Positions 8,178-16,244 of a stretch of DNA of 64,000 nt are shown one piece after another. How positions within the stretch are numbered: the first letter of the stretch is position 1; each line of letters starts with the position of its first letter. This stretch comes from DATFVJ01 sp963712955 (lineage in GTDB: Bacteria > Actinomycetota > Actinomycetes > Streptosporangiales > Streptosporangiaceae): assembly GCA_963712955.1 (NCBI GenBank), contig CAVQKF010000009.1, positions 1-64,000 of the forward strand. Direction: 5' to 3'. A model generated the notes under the pieces. The model was not told the origin of the DNA. It worked only from the letters and a program-made list of their open reading frames with translations, and searched no databases. A program made the translations under genes and the position numbers.

Positions 8178-8567
8178 GCGTCCTCACCTCTTCCTTTCCT
8201 GGACTGCTAGCGTGCGAGGTGGTACCGCCCGGGGAACCGGGGGCGAGCGGAAGAAACTGACCCGCGTGCTCGAAGCAACAATGAACGGCCCCTTGGGTAG
8301 CCGGTTCCCGGCGTCAGGCTGACCGGCGGCCTCAACCGCACCAAAAAACAACGACGTCACGGGCGGTACCGCCGCCATTTTCACGCCGGTACGGCGTCGC
8401 GCGCAGCGATACCAGGGCTGACCGGAAACAGAGCAGTATCCTCGGGCAGAGTCCAGCCATCCTCTGGCGCAATGCTGCCAGGGGCGGCGGGTGAGCTGTG
8501 GTAATACGTTAAGCGATTGCGCCAGAGATGGCTGGACGACGGGTAGCCGGGGGGATACGTGCTGTGG
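8178..8567. other. non-coding region between two IS110 genes
   Basis: No protein-coding frame is recognised. The part next to 8178 lies upstream of the first IS110 gene, where IS110 elements encode their guide (bridge) RNA. It contains several GC-rich self-complementary runs (for example CCCGGGGAACCGGGGG near 8232). A long inverted repeat follows at 8451-8537. Confidence 0.4.
8451..8537. repeat. inverted repeat with 23/22-base arms
   Basis: Arm 8451-8473 (GTCCAGCCATCCTCTGGCGC plus AAT) pairs with 8516-8537 with a single bulged base, leaving a 42-base loop. It sits immediately 3' of the second IS110 gene (minus strand). It could be a REP-like target site, a terminator or an IS end. Confidence 0.65.
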
Positions 8568-9625
8568 TCAGGCGGCGGGTGACTGCCCGCCGGGTTCCGG
8601 GCGGGGCGTCAGGGTGACGGTCATGCCGGGGGTGAGTTTTTCGAGCTGGCGGATCTTGTCGCGGGTCTTGCGCCGGGGGTCGAGCTGGTCGTGGTAGTCC
8701 GGTCCGAGCTCGATGTAGCGGAAGCCGGGGTCGGCGATGACGTGCCAGGCGATCTCGATGATGGTGCGGCATCCGGCGACGATGGCCTTCTGCTTGCCGC
8801 GCCTGCGGGCGTGGCGCCGGTACCGGGCGCCGAGGAAGGTGTCGGTCCTGGCGGCGGTCATGACCGCGACTCCGGTCGCGCCGCGCAGGTAGGGGTCGCC
8901 TTTGCCGGTGCGGCCGGCCTTGCTGGTGGCGCCGGACTGGATGGCGCGGGGAGTCAGCTTTGCCCAGGAGGCGGCGTGCCCGGGGGTGGGGAACTGGGTC
9001 ATGTCGGTGCCCAGCTCGGCGACGATGACCTGGGCGGCGCCGCGGCCGATTCCGGTGATCTCATCGAGCCTGGCGATGACGCCCAGGACCGGCTCGCCGC
9101 ATCCGGTGCACGGTCCGTCCGGCCCGGGCTGCCCGCAGCTCGTGCACACGCCGCCCAGGCCGGGCACGTTCTCCAGCTGGGCCTCGATCCGCTCGTCCAG
9201 CTCAGTGATCTTGGCGGTCAGGTCGTCGATGAGCTCTAGCAGCATGCCGATCTCGAAGCCGTGGATCTCGCGGAACCGGCCGGTCAGGGCCTCCTTCAGC
9301 TCGGCCTTGCTGGCGTGCAGCCGGTAATCGCCGAGCGCGGCCAGCGCGGCGGGGCTGCGCTCGTCGTCCGCCAGGGCCTGCAGGAACCGGCGGCCGCTGC
9401 CGCCCATCAGGTCCGAGATCACGCTGGAGACCTTCAACAGGGCGTCCTCCAGGATCTTCTCGATCCGGTTCTGGTGACGGACCCGGTCATGGGTTAGGTT
9501 CGCCCGCAGCCGGGTCAGCGCCCGCAGGTCGCGGACGGGCTCCGGCGGCACGAACGAGCGGCGCAGCATGCCCCATTCACTCAGCTTGCACAGCCACACG
9601 CAGTCCAGCCGGTCTTCTCCGAACT
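8568..9625 (-). pseudogene. IS110-family transposase lacking its N-terminus
   Basis: 343 residues are open, from WLCKLSEWGMLRRSFVPPEP to the stop at 8568, with homology extending upstream to RLDC at about 9625. The C-terminal Transposase_20 part is complete (LDEITGIGRGAAQVIVAELG, FPTPGHAASWAKLTPR, GDPYLRGATG). The first 110 or so residues with most DEDD acidic residues are missing. Between the coiled-coil and C-terminal parts lies a CxxC-GQPGPDGP-CxxC zinc-ribbon-like insert. It cannot catalyse transposition alone. Confidence 0.8.
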
Positions 9626-9634
9626 AAGAAATGA

Positions 9635-10039
9635 TCAAGGAATCTCTGGTGCTGGCCGCTCTCCCCACGCGTGCAGGACGGCCGTGATCACCAGTTCGAT
9701 GTTGCGGCGGTCGATCCCGGTCAGGGTGTCGCGGAGACTTACTGGTATTCCGGCGGCGAGGCTGGCCGCCAGGCGGAGCATCCGTTCTTCGCCGCCGCTG
9801 CAGGGCAGCTCCCGGGCGTCGAGGGCGCTGATCGAAGCCTGCCAGTCGATCTCGGCCATCGTGGTGACGCCGTCGGTGATGCTGATGGCGGTGTGGATGA
9901 ACGGGTCCTGGAAGTCCTCGCGGTCCAGCCAGCAGGCGTGGCTGATGAGGAGGTCGACGCCTGCCTCCAGGGGGTAGATGCCGCGGGCGCAGGCTCGCAG
10001 GGCAGCGGGCAGGGACAGGAAGGCACTGCCGGGGGTCAT
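9635..10039 (-). CDS. conserved hypothetical protein (134 aa)
   Basis: Starts MTPGSAFLSLPAALRACARG and contains GIYPLEAGVDLLISHACWLD, ALDARELPCSGGEERMLRLA and a C-terminal HAWG. This composition, with a conserved PCSGGERRML-type stretch, is known to me from hypothetical proteins on actinomycete mobile elements; no enzyme motif or membrane helix is seen. The ATG overlaps the stop of the preceding minus-strand frame (ATGA at 10036-10039), suggesting it was translationally coupled to a gene now mostly lost. Length looks complete. Function unknown. Confidence 0.65.
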   Translation of the reverse strand: MTPGSAFLSLPAALRACARGIYPLEAGVDLLISHACWLDREDFQDPFIHTAISITDGVTTMAEIDWQASISALDARELPCSGGEERMLRLAASLAAGIPVSLRDTLTGIDRRNIELVITAVLHAWGERPAPEIP

Positions 10040-10180
10040 CGGGTTTCCTTGCTGGCGAGCGGGGCGGCTGGGGTGGTGACGGCGCGGCCTGCGACGTCGG
10101 GGAATGCGTGTTGACCGCCTTCTGCCTCGCCGAGGTCGTGGCCGCGCCCGAACTGGCCCTCATCACTCACTGCGACACTG
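10036..10180 (-). pseudogene. C-terminal remnant of an upstream coupled gene
   Basis: The minus-strand frame reads VAVSDEGQFGRGHDLGEAEG and ends at TGA 10036-10038 inside the start codon of the next gene. The coupling is the only evidence that these last 45 or so residues were coding; upstream of 10180 the frame is low-complexity Arg/Pro sequence. The family is not recognised. Confidence 0.3.
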
Positions 10181-10482
10181 CTCCTCAAGCATGGCGTTGG
10201 CTGTACACCGAGGATGCAGCTGCTAGGCGCCCGGGGTCTGGGTCGAACACGCCGAGTCCGCGGGCGGTGCGGATGTCTCGATCGCTTATGGGGCCCGGAT
10301 GACCCGCTGGCGCTCAGGAAAGCCCGAGTCTGACAGTGGCTCTGGCCCCAGCACATGACGATGCTCCTACGCGCTGGGTATGGCAGTCAGCCAGGGCATG
10401 CGAAGTCAGGTTCGCGGGGTGCTCGAAAGCCACTGGCATTGGGTGCTTCAGGTTGCTTGCGGCGGCTGTGTTGCGGCTGGCG

Positions 10483-11469
10483 CTAGCGGAGGTCGGCTGA
10501 TAGGCCGGCAGCTGCCCGCGCAGGGTCATGGCGCCGCTGTGAGAGCCGCCTGCGAGCATAGACGGCCCGCTGTACCGCCAGGGTGACGGTGCTTGCCACC
10601 AGCAGGGTGAGGATGTTCGCGCCGAGCTGTGCCGCTGAGCCGCCTGCGGTGGGCCAGCGCGCGTATGCGGCGGCCAGGGCCACGTTGGCGGCGGCCGGGA
10701 TGGTGGTGACCGAGACCAGGACGCCGATGAGCACCCCGGCCCTGGCCGTGCTGAGCGAGATCATCCCGGCAACGCCAGCCACGAAGGCAACGAAAAAGGT
10801 GAAGAAGCCAGGCTCGCCCACTACCGAGGACACCGCCTGGGGAAGATGTTGGGGCGTCTCTATGAGACGGGTGGGAAAGGCCCCGAGGTGACGAAGCGCC
10901 AGAGCGGTAAGGCCACTGATCACGATCCCGAACGCGAAGCCGCCGATCAGGGCCGTGAGCGAGCGTGCCGCTAGCCCGCTGCGGCGTTCCACCGTCGCCA
11001 CGCACACGCCAGCGACCGGCCCGAAGTCGGGCCCCACGATCATCGCGCCGACTATCAGGATGGCGGTTCCCTGCAGGATGCCTGCCATGGCGATGAGCAT
11101 TGCCAGAAGCATCAGGGCCAGGAACTGCGCGGACAGGGCGGTCATCCCCGCCGTCCGGGTGTCCACCTCCTCCCAGACCACCGCGTCCGAGGAGCTGGCA
11201 CTGCTCTCGGTGGCCATCGCCCCATCGGATATGTGGCTGTCAATGGGCTCGATGGCAATCGACCCTCCGACGGGGACTTCAAGTTCGCGCAGGTTGGCGA
11301 CGATGGAGCTGACGTCTTTCGAGGTGACATCGCAGAGGAGGAGATCGCCGCTCGGATGCCGGACGGTCCCGGGCAGGTAGACGAGGTTAGAGATCGAGGA
11401 GCTTGCCTCAAGCAGCTTGCGGGCCCGCGCGGCTCTCTCGGCCGAAACGACGATGCGCAGGTGGATCAC
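10483..11469 (-). CDS. DUF389 integral membrane protein
   Basis: A 328-residue protein. Residues 1-110 form a soluble N-terminal domain (MIHLRIVVSAERAARARKLL, with repeated beta-alpha character). From about residue 112 there are at least five hydrophobic helices, including FLALMLLAMLIAMAGILQGT, the family signature AILIVGAMIVGPDFGPVAG, and FFTFFVAFVAGVAGM. These are the hallmarks of DUF389 (TIGR00341-like) proteins, whose biochemical role is unknown. It is a single-gene unit flanked by mobile DNA, with no obvious partner gene. The frame is intact; the start is ATG at 11469. Confidence 0.85.
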   Translation of the reverse strand: MIHLRIVVSAERAARARKLLEASSSISNLVYLPGTVRHPSGDLLLCDVTSKDVSSIVANLRELEVPVGGSIAIEPIDSHISDGAMATESSASSSDAVVWEEVDTRTAGMTALSAQFLALMLLAMLIAMAGILQGTAILIVGAMIVGPDFGPVAGVCVATVERRSGLAARSLTALIGGFAFGIVISGLTALALRHLGAFPTRLIETPQHLPQAVSSVVGEPGFFTFFVAFVAGVAGMISLSTARAGVLIGVLVSVTTIPAAANVALAAAYARWPTAGGSAAQLGANILTLLVASTVTLAVQRAVYARRRLSQRRHDPARAAAGLSADLR

Positions 11470-11679
11470 TTGATGCTCCCCGGGTCCGGCCCTCGAGCGT
11501 TCACTGGCCTGCTAAGATTGCCCGGAACACCCCAGGCTATGCCTGGTGCCTGCTATGTCGGCGGCCGCCAGATCCGCTGACGATCTGCCAGTGGCCCAAT
11601 GCACCACCACATGCCGGGCGGGCCTGTACCGCTTCAAAACCTATCGCATGGTGCATGATCTGGGATTTATGGGATCAAG

Positions 11680-11790
11680 CTAGGCTGCCCGGCAGTAGTC
11701 GTTGATCACGCCGCCGAGGATCTTCCGCCGCTGAACCGGCAGATCCAGCGGCGCGCTGTCGTGGTTGTCGTGGTCGGGCGGTCGTTGCTG
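11680..11790 (-). pseudogene. integrase C-terminal tail
   Basis: Ends VQRRKILGGVINDYCRAA, the typical last residues (RRxxLGGxINEY) of actinobacterial IS481-like integrase-core transposases. Only this tail is recognisable. A second, different tail of the same kind follows at 11886. Confidence 0.45.
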
Positions 11791-11885
11791 GCGGGACTGG
11801 TGGGGCGGAATGCTGCCAGCCGCGATAGCGGTAGCGGGTCCCCTTGACGTTGGAGGGGCTTTGCGTGCCGAAAAACTCCTCCACG

Positions 11886-12148
11886 TCACGCGATCAGGCG
11901 ATATTCGTTGATCAGCCCGACACGAGTTCGTCTTCGGACGTGGTACTGCTCAAGGTCGTATGTTCCGGGTAGTGGTTGCAGCGGCGCGGCGGCGTGCAGG
12001 GAGCGGTGAGGACAGTGATGATTGTGGTGAGTTTGGTACTCGCTCAGGATCCGCCGGAGATGGGTCTGGTTCCAGATGAGAGTGCGGTCTAGGAGCTCGC
12101 GGCGGCATCCGCCGATCCAGCGTTCGGCGATCGCGTTGGACCACGCTG
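11886..12148 (-). pseudogene. IS481-like integrase, C-terminal half
   Basis: Reads NAIAERWIGGCRRELLDRTL, NQTHLRRILSEYQTHHNHH, then RRRTRVGLINEYRL. This is the end of an rve-type integrase, including the catalytic-Glu region (AIAERW). The matching N-terminal piece (IRDRGSNFTTAFDAILADAG, TVLCSVGTPRM) is at 15605-15699 in the same orientation. The two pieces join exactly at TPRM|NAIAERW, so 3.45 kb has been inserted into one gene. Confidence 0.75.
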
Positions 12149-12190
12149 TCAGTGGCACACTGTCCGGATGATCGGTACCGACGTGTGCGC

Positions 12191-12469
12191 GTGACGCACC
12201 GGTTCCATCCGCTGTTCGGCCGGGACTTCGAGTTCGTCGCGCACCGCGAGAACTGGGGTGAGGACCGGGTCCACCTGCACGACGAGAACGGCGTGCTGTT
12301 CTCCCTTCCTGCCGGGTGGCCTGACGTTACGCCTGCCGATCCTTTCGTGGTCATCGCGGACGGCCGCTGCCCGTTCACCACTGGCGGCCTGCTGGCGCTG
12401 GCGGATCTGATCGACCGGCTGCGTTCCCTGCCGGCGAGCGGTGAGGCCGTCAAGCGGATTACGCCGTGA
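12191..12469 (+). CDS. DUF5372 (Y4bD/Y4pK-like) protein
   Basis: A protein of about 92 residues from GTG 12191: VTHRFHPLFGRDFEFVAHR, NWGEDRVHLHDENGVLFSLP, then WPDVTPADPFVVIADGRCPF. This matches the Y4bD/Y4pK family (VTHPFHPxxGREFEF...NWGEDRVxF) of small accessory proteins in transposon-like elements; the molecular role is unknown. The frame is open back to 12152, inside the element's terminal repeat, and a start there is less likely. The next gene of the element follows at 12644. Confidence 0.7.
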   Translation: MTHRFHPLFGRDFEFVAHRENWGEDRVHLHDENGVLFSLPAGWPDVTPADPFVVIADGRCPFTTGGLLALADLIDRLRSLPASGEAVKRITP

Positions 12470-12643
12470 ACGTCAAGAGGATTACGCCGGGCCTGTTTGC
12501 CGGTGCCATCCCATCAGAGCGGATCTGGAGCAGCTGTCTGGCTATTTTCCTGGCCTCTTTCGTAGTTCTGTGGCGTGTCGTGGTGAAATTGCCACTCAAT
12601 ATCGGCAAAATCTTCCTAACGATTGTATCGGCTGGGAGGCAAT

Positions 12644-13117
12644 GTGGCTGCGCGCGGATCATCCGGGGACCCGAAGGTGACCGCGCTGCGCGAGTCGCGG
12701 TGCCTGAACCCGCACCCCGAGCAGGTCACCGACGCGGCGTTCCTGGCCGAGGAGTTCTTCGACGCCCGCGACGCGGTGCAGGTCAAATACGAGATGGTGC
12801 GCCGCGTCACGGTGGACGGCGCGCCGGTCACCGCCACGGCGGCAGCGTTCGGATACTCCCGGCCGTCGTACTACCAGGCAGCCGCCGCCCTGGCCGGATC
12901 CGGGCTGGACGGGCTGGTGCCCGCCAAGCCTGGACCCCGCGGCGATCACAAGCTCACCGGCGAGATCCTCACCTGGGCCGAACAGCAGCTGGCGGCCGAT
13001 CCCGCGCTGAAAGCCGCCGCCCTGGCCGGGCCCATCGCCGGGCAGTTCGGCGTGCGCGTGCACCCCCGCTCCATCGAGCGAGCGCTGGCCCGCCGCCGGG
13101 AGCACCCCAAAAGATGA
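12644..13117 (+). CDS. helix-turn-helix element protein (Y4b-type)
   Basis: A 157-residue protein. Domains: an N-terminal ALRESRCLNPHPEQVTDAAF leader, a helix-turn-helix (VTATAAAFGYSRPSYYQAAA) at about 60-85, then LVPAKPGPRGDHKLT and a winged-helix-like GQFGVRVHPRSIERALARR. This is a helix-turn-helix 29-like DNA-binding protein that accompanies DUF5372 in transposon-like elements, probably a transposition regulator or accessory subunit. The GTG at 12644 is preferred over a TTG at 12623 because GGGAGG lies 4 bases before it. It ends 30 bases before a structured region upstream of an IS110 relic. Confidence 0.75.
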   Translation: MAARGSSGDPKVTALRESRCLNPHPEQVTDAAFLAEEFFDARDAVQVKYEMVRRVTVDGAPVTATAAAFGYSRPSYYQAAAALAGSGLDGLVPAKPGPRGDHKLTGEILTWAEQQLAADPALKAAALAGPIAGQFGVRVHPRSIERALARRREHPKR

Positions 13118-13148
13118 CATGCATCGGCCCGTTGGGGGCCGTTAGCGG

Positions 13149-13269
13149 CTGAGCTGGCCGGGCTGCTGCCCGCGCGGGGAGACCTCCCCAGCTCAGACGC
13201 GTCACGATTGACTGCGTAAGCATTCGCGTGCAGGGCGCTGGCGCGCCCTCGGGAGCTTGAGGAGGTCCC
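13149..13269 (+). ncRNA. structured leader of IS110 relic (bridge-RNA candidate)
   Basis: Outer stem CTGAGCTGG (13149-13157) pairs with CCAGCTCAG (13188-13196), enclosing two smaller hairpins (CGGGC-TGCT-GCCCG and GGGGA-GACC-TCCCC). A further hairpin AGGGCGC/GCGCCCT lies near 13232-13249. IS110 elements encode their guide RNA just upstream of the recombinase start, and the recombinase start here is 13271. The reading is by position and foldability only; the first stem could instead be a terminator of the gene ending at 13117. Confidence 0.25.
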
Positions 13270-13270
13270 G

Positions 13271-13489
13271 ATGCCCATCGTAGGCGGGCTCGATATCCAC
13301 CGGAAGCAGATCACCTTCGACTACCCCGGCACCGTGACCGGGGAGGTCAAGCGCGGCCAGATCACGCCGGCCGACCGCGCGCACCTGCGCGCCTGGCTCG
13401 CCCGGTTCGCCGGCCGTGACGACGTCGCGTTCGCGGTGGAGGGGTGCACCGGGTGGCGGTATGTCGCCGAGGAACTGGCCGCCTCGGCG
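13271..13489 (+). pseudogene. IS110-family transposase, N-terminal fragment
   Basis: Begins MPIVGGLDIHRKQITFDYPG behind a strong AGGAGG ribosome site, then FAVEGCTGWRYVAEELAA: the first DEDD-domain strand and the second acidic motif of an IS110/IS1111-type recombinase. Homology ends at about 13489, where it is fused to a different gene (an MerR-like helix-turn-helix C-terminus). The fusion point is duplicated by the IS1634 insertion, so it predates it. Confidence 0.7.
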
Positions 13490-13554
13490 TATCCACCGGA
13501 ACCGTCAAGACCTGGCACCACGCCGGACTCATCACCGGGCTCCCCTTCAGCGAC
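13408..13554 (+). repeat. 147-bp direct repeat, left copy
   Basis: CGCCGGCCGTGAC... to ...CCCTTCAGCGAC is identical, base for base as far as can be read, to 15236-15382. The bases beyond each end differ. The copies bracket the IS1634-family element exactly, as a long target-site duplication. Confidence 0.9.
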
Positions 13555-15120
13555 CTGAGTTGGCCACATTAGTGCGCAAGCCGGCTGGCCTGTTGATCGC
13601 CTCGAGGGCCTGGCGGAGGTCGGCGGGGAGGGGGTCGGCGGCGGTGATGGTGTGGGGGCCGGCCTGGATCTGGATGGTCCTGTAGCGGCGGGCGGTCTTG
13701 ACGAATTTGCGGATTGACCAGCCGGTCTGGTGCTCGATCCATCGGCTGACGGCGAGGGCTGCGAAGACGATGGTCAGGTGGGCTTCGATGGAGTCGCGCT
13801 TGCGGTGGTAGATGGGGCGGGCTTGCAGGTCGCTCTTGGCCATCCGGAAGATTTCTCGATCTGGAAGAGCTGGTGGTAGGCGCCGATCACGAACTCCGGC
13901 GTGACGGGCGTGCCGTCGGGGCACGCGGCCAGGTTCGTCACGTAGCCCTTGATCCCGGCGAGCGCCCGGGCCTTGGCCTCCAGCTCGCGGTTGACGGTCC
14001 GGGTGCCGCCGGAGAGCTGGACGAACCGGTTCCGCTTGACGGCGCCTTGCCGGCGACGGCCTGCTCGGCCTTCTTCACCTGCTCGTCGATCCCGCGCAGC
14101 GTCCGCCGGGCCCGGTCGGCCCGGTACTGGTAGTAGATGACCTGGTCCCGGCGCTCTGCCTTCGGCCCGGCGGGCCACGGCTGGGTGAAGACGTGCCCGT
14201 CGGGGATGTCCTCGCCGGGGTGCTCGCGGCGCCACTGCGCGACGGCGTAGGGGAACGTGCGGGATCTTCGTGCCGAGGATGAACGACAGGCCCGCGGCCT
14301 CGATCTGCCTTCTGGTTCGCCTCGGACACCATGCCCGCGTCGGCGACGACGGTGACGTCGGGCAGGTCGTGGGCGGCCATGAACGCCTCGATGACCGGCA
14401 GCATCGTCTTGGTCTCGGCCTTGTTGCCCTCAAACGCGCAGACCATCAGCGGGAACCCGGCCTGGTCGGTGAGCAGGCCGATGGTGATCTGCGGCTCCAG
14501 CCGCCGTTCCTTGGAGAACCCGCTCTCCCGGAACCCGTCGCCCTCGTCGGTCTCGAAGTACAGCGTGGTGACGTCGTACAGGACCAGGCTGGCCCGGCCC
14601 AGCCTCGCGTGCGCCGCGCACGCCGCGGACAGCTCGCTGCCGCCACGGCGTCCTTCGCATAGGTCGGGCAGGCGCCGCTTGAGCGTCGGTAGGACGCCGG
14701 GCCGCAGCCCGGCCTCCTCCAGCACCCGCAGCGTGTCCAGCTTGCTGACCGGCTCGATGATCCGCGCCAGCCACCAGCTGGGCGAACACCTCGTCCCCGC
14801 CGGCCGCCTCGTCGAGCCCCAGCACCCGGTAGGCCGTGCGCCAGCGCGTCCAGCAGACGGCCCATCCGCGACGCGGTGATCGGCAGCGGCCCTCCGCCAG
14901 CACCCCGCCTGGCGGGCTCAGTCGCCTCCAGGCCCAGGTCAAGCTCGCCCTGCCCGGCGGCCAGCCGCTGCCGCGCCGCGGCTTTCAGCAGCTCCAGCTC
15001 CGCGTCGTCATGCGCGGAGCCGATGTGCTCGATGTCCCGCGACCCCCGGCGCGACGAATGGACGATCTGCACCGCCGTCGCACCCGACGCGGTCTTCACC
15101 GTCCGCAGATACGGGGACAC
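13547..15120 (-). pseudogene. IS1634-family transposase, frameshifted
   Basis: The start MSPYLRTVKTASGATAVQIV then SSRRGSRDIEHIGSAHDDAE is diagnostic of the actinobacterial IS1634 family. Later parts in other frames: ASLVLYDVTTLYFETDEGD with the first DDE Asp, PQITIGLLTDQAGFPLMVCA, VTVVADAGMVSEAN with the second Asp, GIKGYVTNL, and the C-terminal YHRKRDSIEAHLTIVFAALA with the Glu motif. At least four frame changes (near 14780, 14300, 14050 and 13850) break it. The last frame runs through the IS end into the flank. Confidence 0.85.
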
Positions 15121-15235
15121 CGGCCAAGCCTACGGCCCCGGATTAGTGCGCAAATTCAGCTCACCGAAAGCCGGGAACCAGCAGGTCACAGACCTGCGGC
15201 CGCCGGAAGTCCATGATCGTGAGCCAACTCAGGTC
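13555..15235 (-). mobile_element. IS1634-family insertion sequence
   Basis: About 1.68 kb between the two 147-bp direct repeats. The ends are inverted: CTGAGTTGGC at 13555 and GCCAACTCAG at 15223-15232 (with GAC/GTC adjoining). It contains one transposase gene on the minus strand, now frameshifted. IS1634 itself is known for creating long, variable-length target duplications, so the flanking repeats agree with the family assignment. Confidence 0.8.
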
Positions 15236-15382
15236 CGCCGGCCGTGACGACGTCGCGTTCGCGGTGGAGGGGTGCACCGGGTGGCGGTATGTCGCCGAGG
15301 AACTGGCCGCCTCGGCGTATCCACCGGAACCGTCAAGACCTGGCACCACGCCGGACTCATCACCGGGCTCCCCTTCAGCGAC
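15236..15382 (+). repeat. 147-bp direct repeat, right copy
   Basis: Identical to 13408-13554 (offset 1,828). It carries the same IS110/helix-turn-helix fusion point. After it, the interrupted target sequence continues with AAAGGCCAATGCC. Confidence 0.9.
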
Positions 15383-15496
15383 AAAGGCCAATGCCTCTAC
15401 CCGCCGCCCGGCGAGAACCCACCGGCCCGAGCACAAGGACGCAAACTCAGCAAACGAAGCCCCGCCAGCCACACTGCTCCCGCAGATGGCGCATGA
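15311..15496 (+). pseudogene. helix-turn-helix C-terminus of an element recombinase
   Basis: Reads LGVSTGTVKTWHHAGLITGL, then PFSDKGQCLYPPPG and KAQGRKLS-like residues ending at 15496. This is a MerR-like helix-turn-helix tail such as occurs at the end of recombinase proteins in Y4b-type elements. It lacks everything upstream because the IS110 relic is fused to it at about 13490/15318. The exact parent protein is uncertain. Confidence 0.4.
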
Positions 15497-15604
15497 ACCC
15501 GCCGGAACTGTCGGACCCCACCGCTACCGTCTCCACCAAGACAACAAAATAACACCCCGCATCGACCCGAAGAGGTGCAGTGTGCAACCCGAGGTTTCAT
15601 ACGG

Positions 15605-15699
15605 GGTGTCCCGACGCTGCAGAGCACGGTCCGGATCCCGGCATCGGCGAGGATCGCGTCGAATGCGGTCGTGAAGTTCGATCCGCGGTCGCGGATCAT
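15605..15699 (-). pseudogene. IS481-like integrase, internal fragment
   Basis: Reads MIRDRGSNFTTAFDAILADA then GIRTVLCSVGTPRM, the second-Asp segment of an rve integrase. It continues in sequence and orientation with 11886-12148. Its own 5' side is cut: at 15699 the frame passes straight into an IS256 N-terminal fragment. Confidence 0.7.
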
Positions 15700-15835
15700 G
15701 AACTTGACTCGATCAGCCGCAGCCCCCCGGCCGCGTCCCGCGACCGCTCCAGCAGCGCGTCCAGCAGCTGGTCATCCATCAGCTCCCGCAGCGGCGCAGC
15801 CGGCCGCCCAGCGGCGGGCGGATTTTCCCCGCCGT
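15700..15835 (-). pseudogene. IS256-family transposase N-terminal fragment
   Basis: Reads ELMDDQLLDALLERSRDAAG then GLRLIE, which matches the first residues of actinobacterial IS256 (Mutator) transposases; compare VLDALLERSKDESGGLRL at 17910-17970. It is fused to the integrase fragment at about 15700. No catalytic part is present. Confidence 0.55.
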
Positions 15836-16244
15836 AATGAGCGGCATCCCCCCAAAACCGGATCTGATTGCGGAGCACGTACCATCCCTGCCGGGACCGG
15901 TTCTTGGCGTGTAGCGGACATGATCGGTGTTCTCCCCCCGTAACAATGGCCATTCCCACTGGCCATTCAATTCCCTTTGATCACTCCTTGCACACCTGGA
16001 GAGATACCCTCTTTCGATTTTCGAGGGCCTATTTTGGTAAGTGTGTAAATGGTTTCTGTGGGGCAGATAGAAGGCAGCGGATGGGCCGCTGTTTCAGGGG
16101 GAAGAACTCAGATGCCTATTTCACGGGGAACTGGGCAAATGAGGGGCACGTTGCCGCACCAACGGTGGGTGCGGGCACAGGGGGCACAGCTCATTACGGT
16201 GGGCAACCCCCCTGGCAGGGATTCGTCAAAGTCCTGGGGCGTGT
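15836..16244. other. no gene recognised
   Basis: About 410 bases, more AT-rich than the surroundings around 15940-16040, with a small inverted repeat AATGGCCA/TGGCCATT at 15945-15967. No protein family is recognised in any frame. It may be the outer end of an IS256-like or ISAs1-like element. Confidence 0.4.

Larger units (their letters stand above)
12149..15604. mobile_element. Y4bD/Y4pK-type element inserted in an integrase gene
   Basis: Bounded by the two halves of one integrase gene. Reading inward, both ends carry GCACACTG (12154-12161 on the plus strand; the complement near 15580-15587), a likely terminal inverted repeat. Contents: a DUF5372 gene, a helix-turn-helix gene, an IS110 relic, an IS1634-family insertion and a C-terminal helix-turn-helix fragment. 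DUF5372 and this helix-turn-helix protein are known together in rhizobial repeated elements (the y4b/y4p genes). The recombinase gene of the element has been overwritten by later IS insertions. Boundaries are good to a few bases. Confidence 0.55.
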
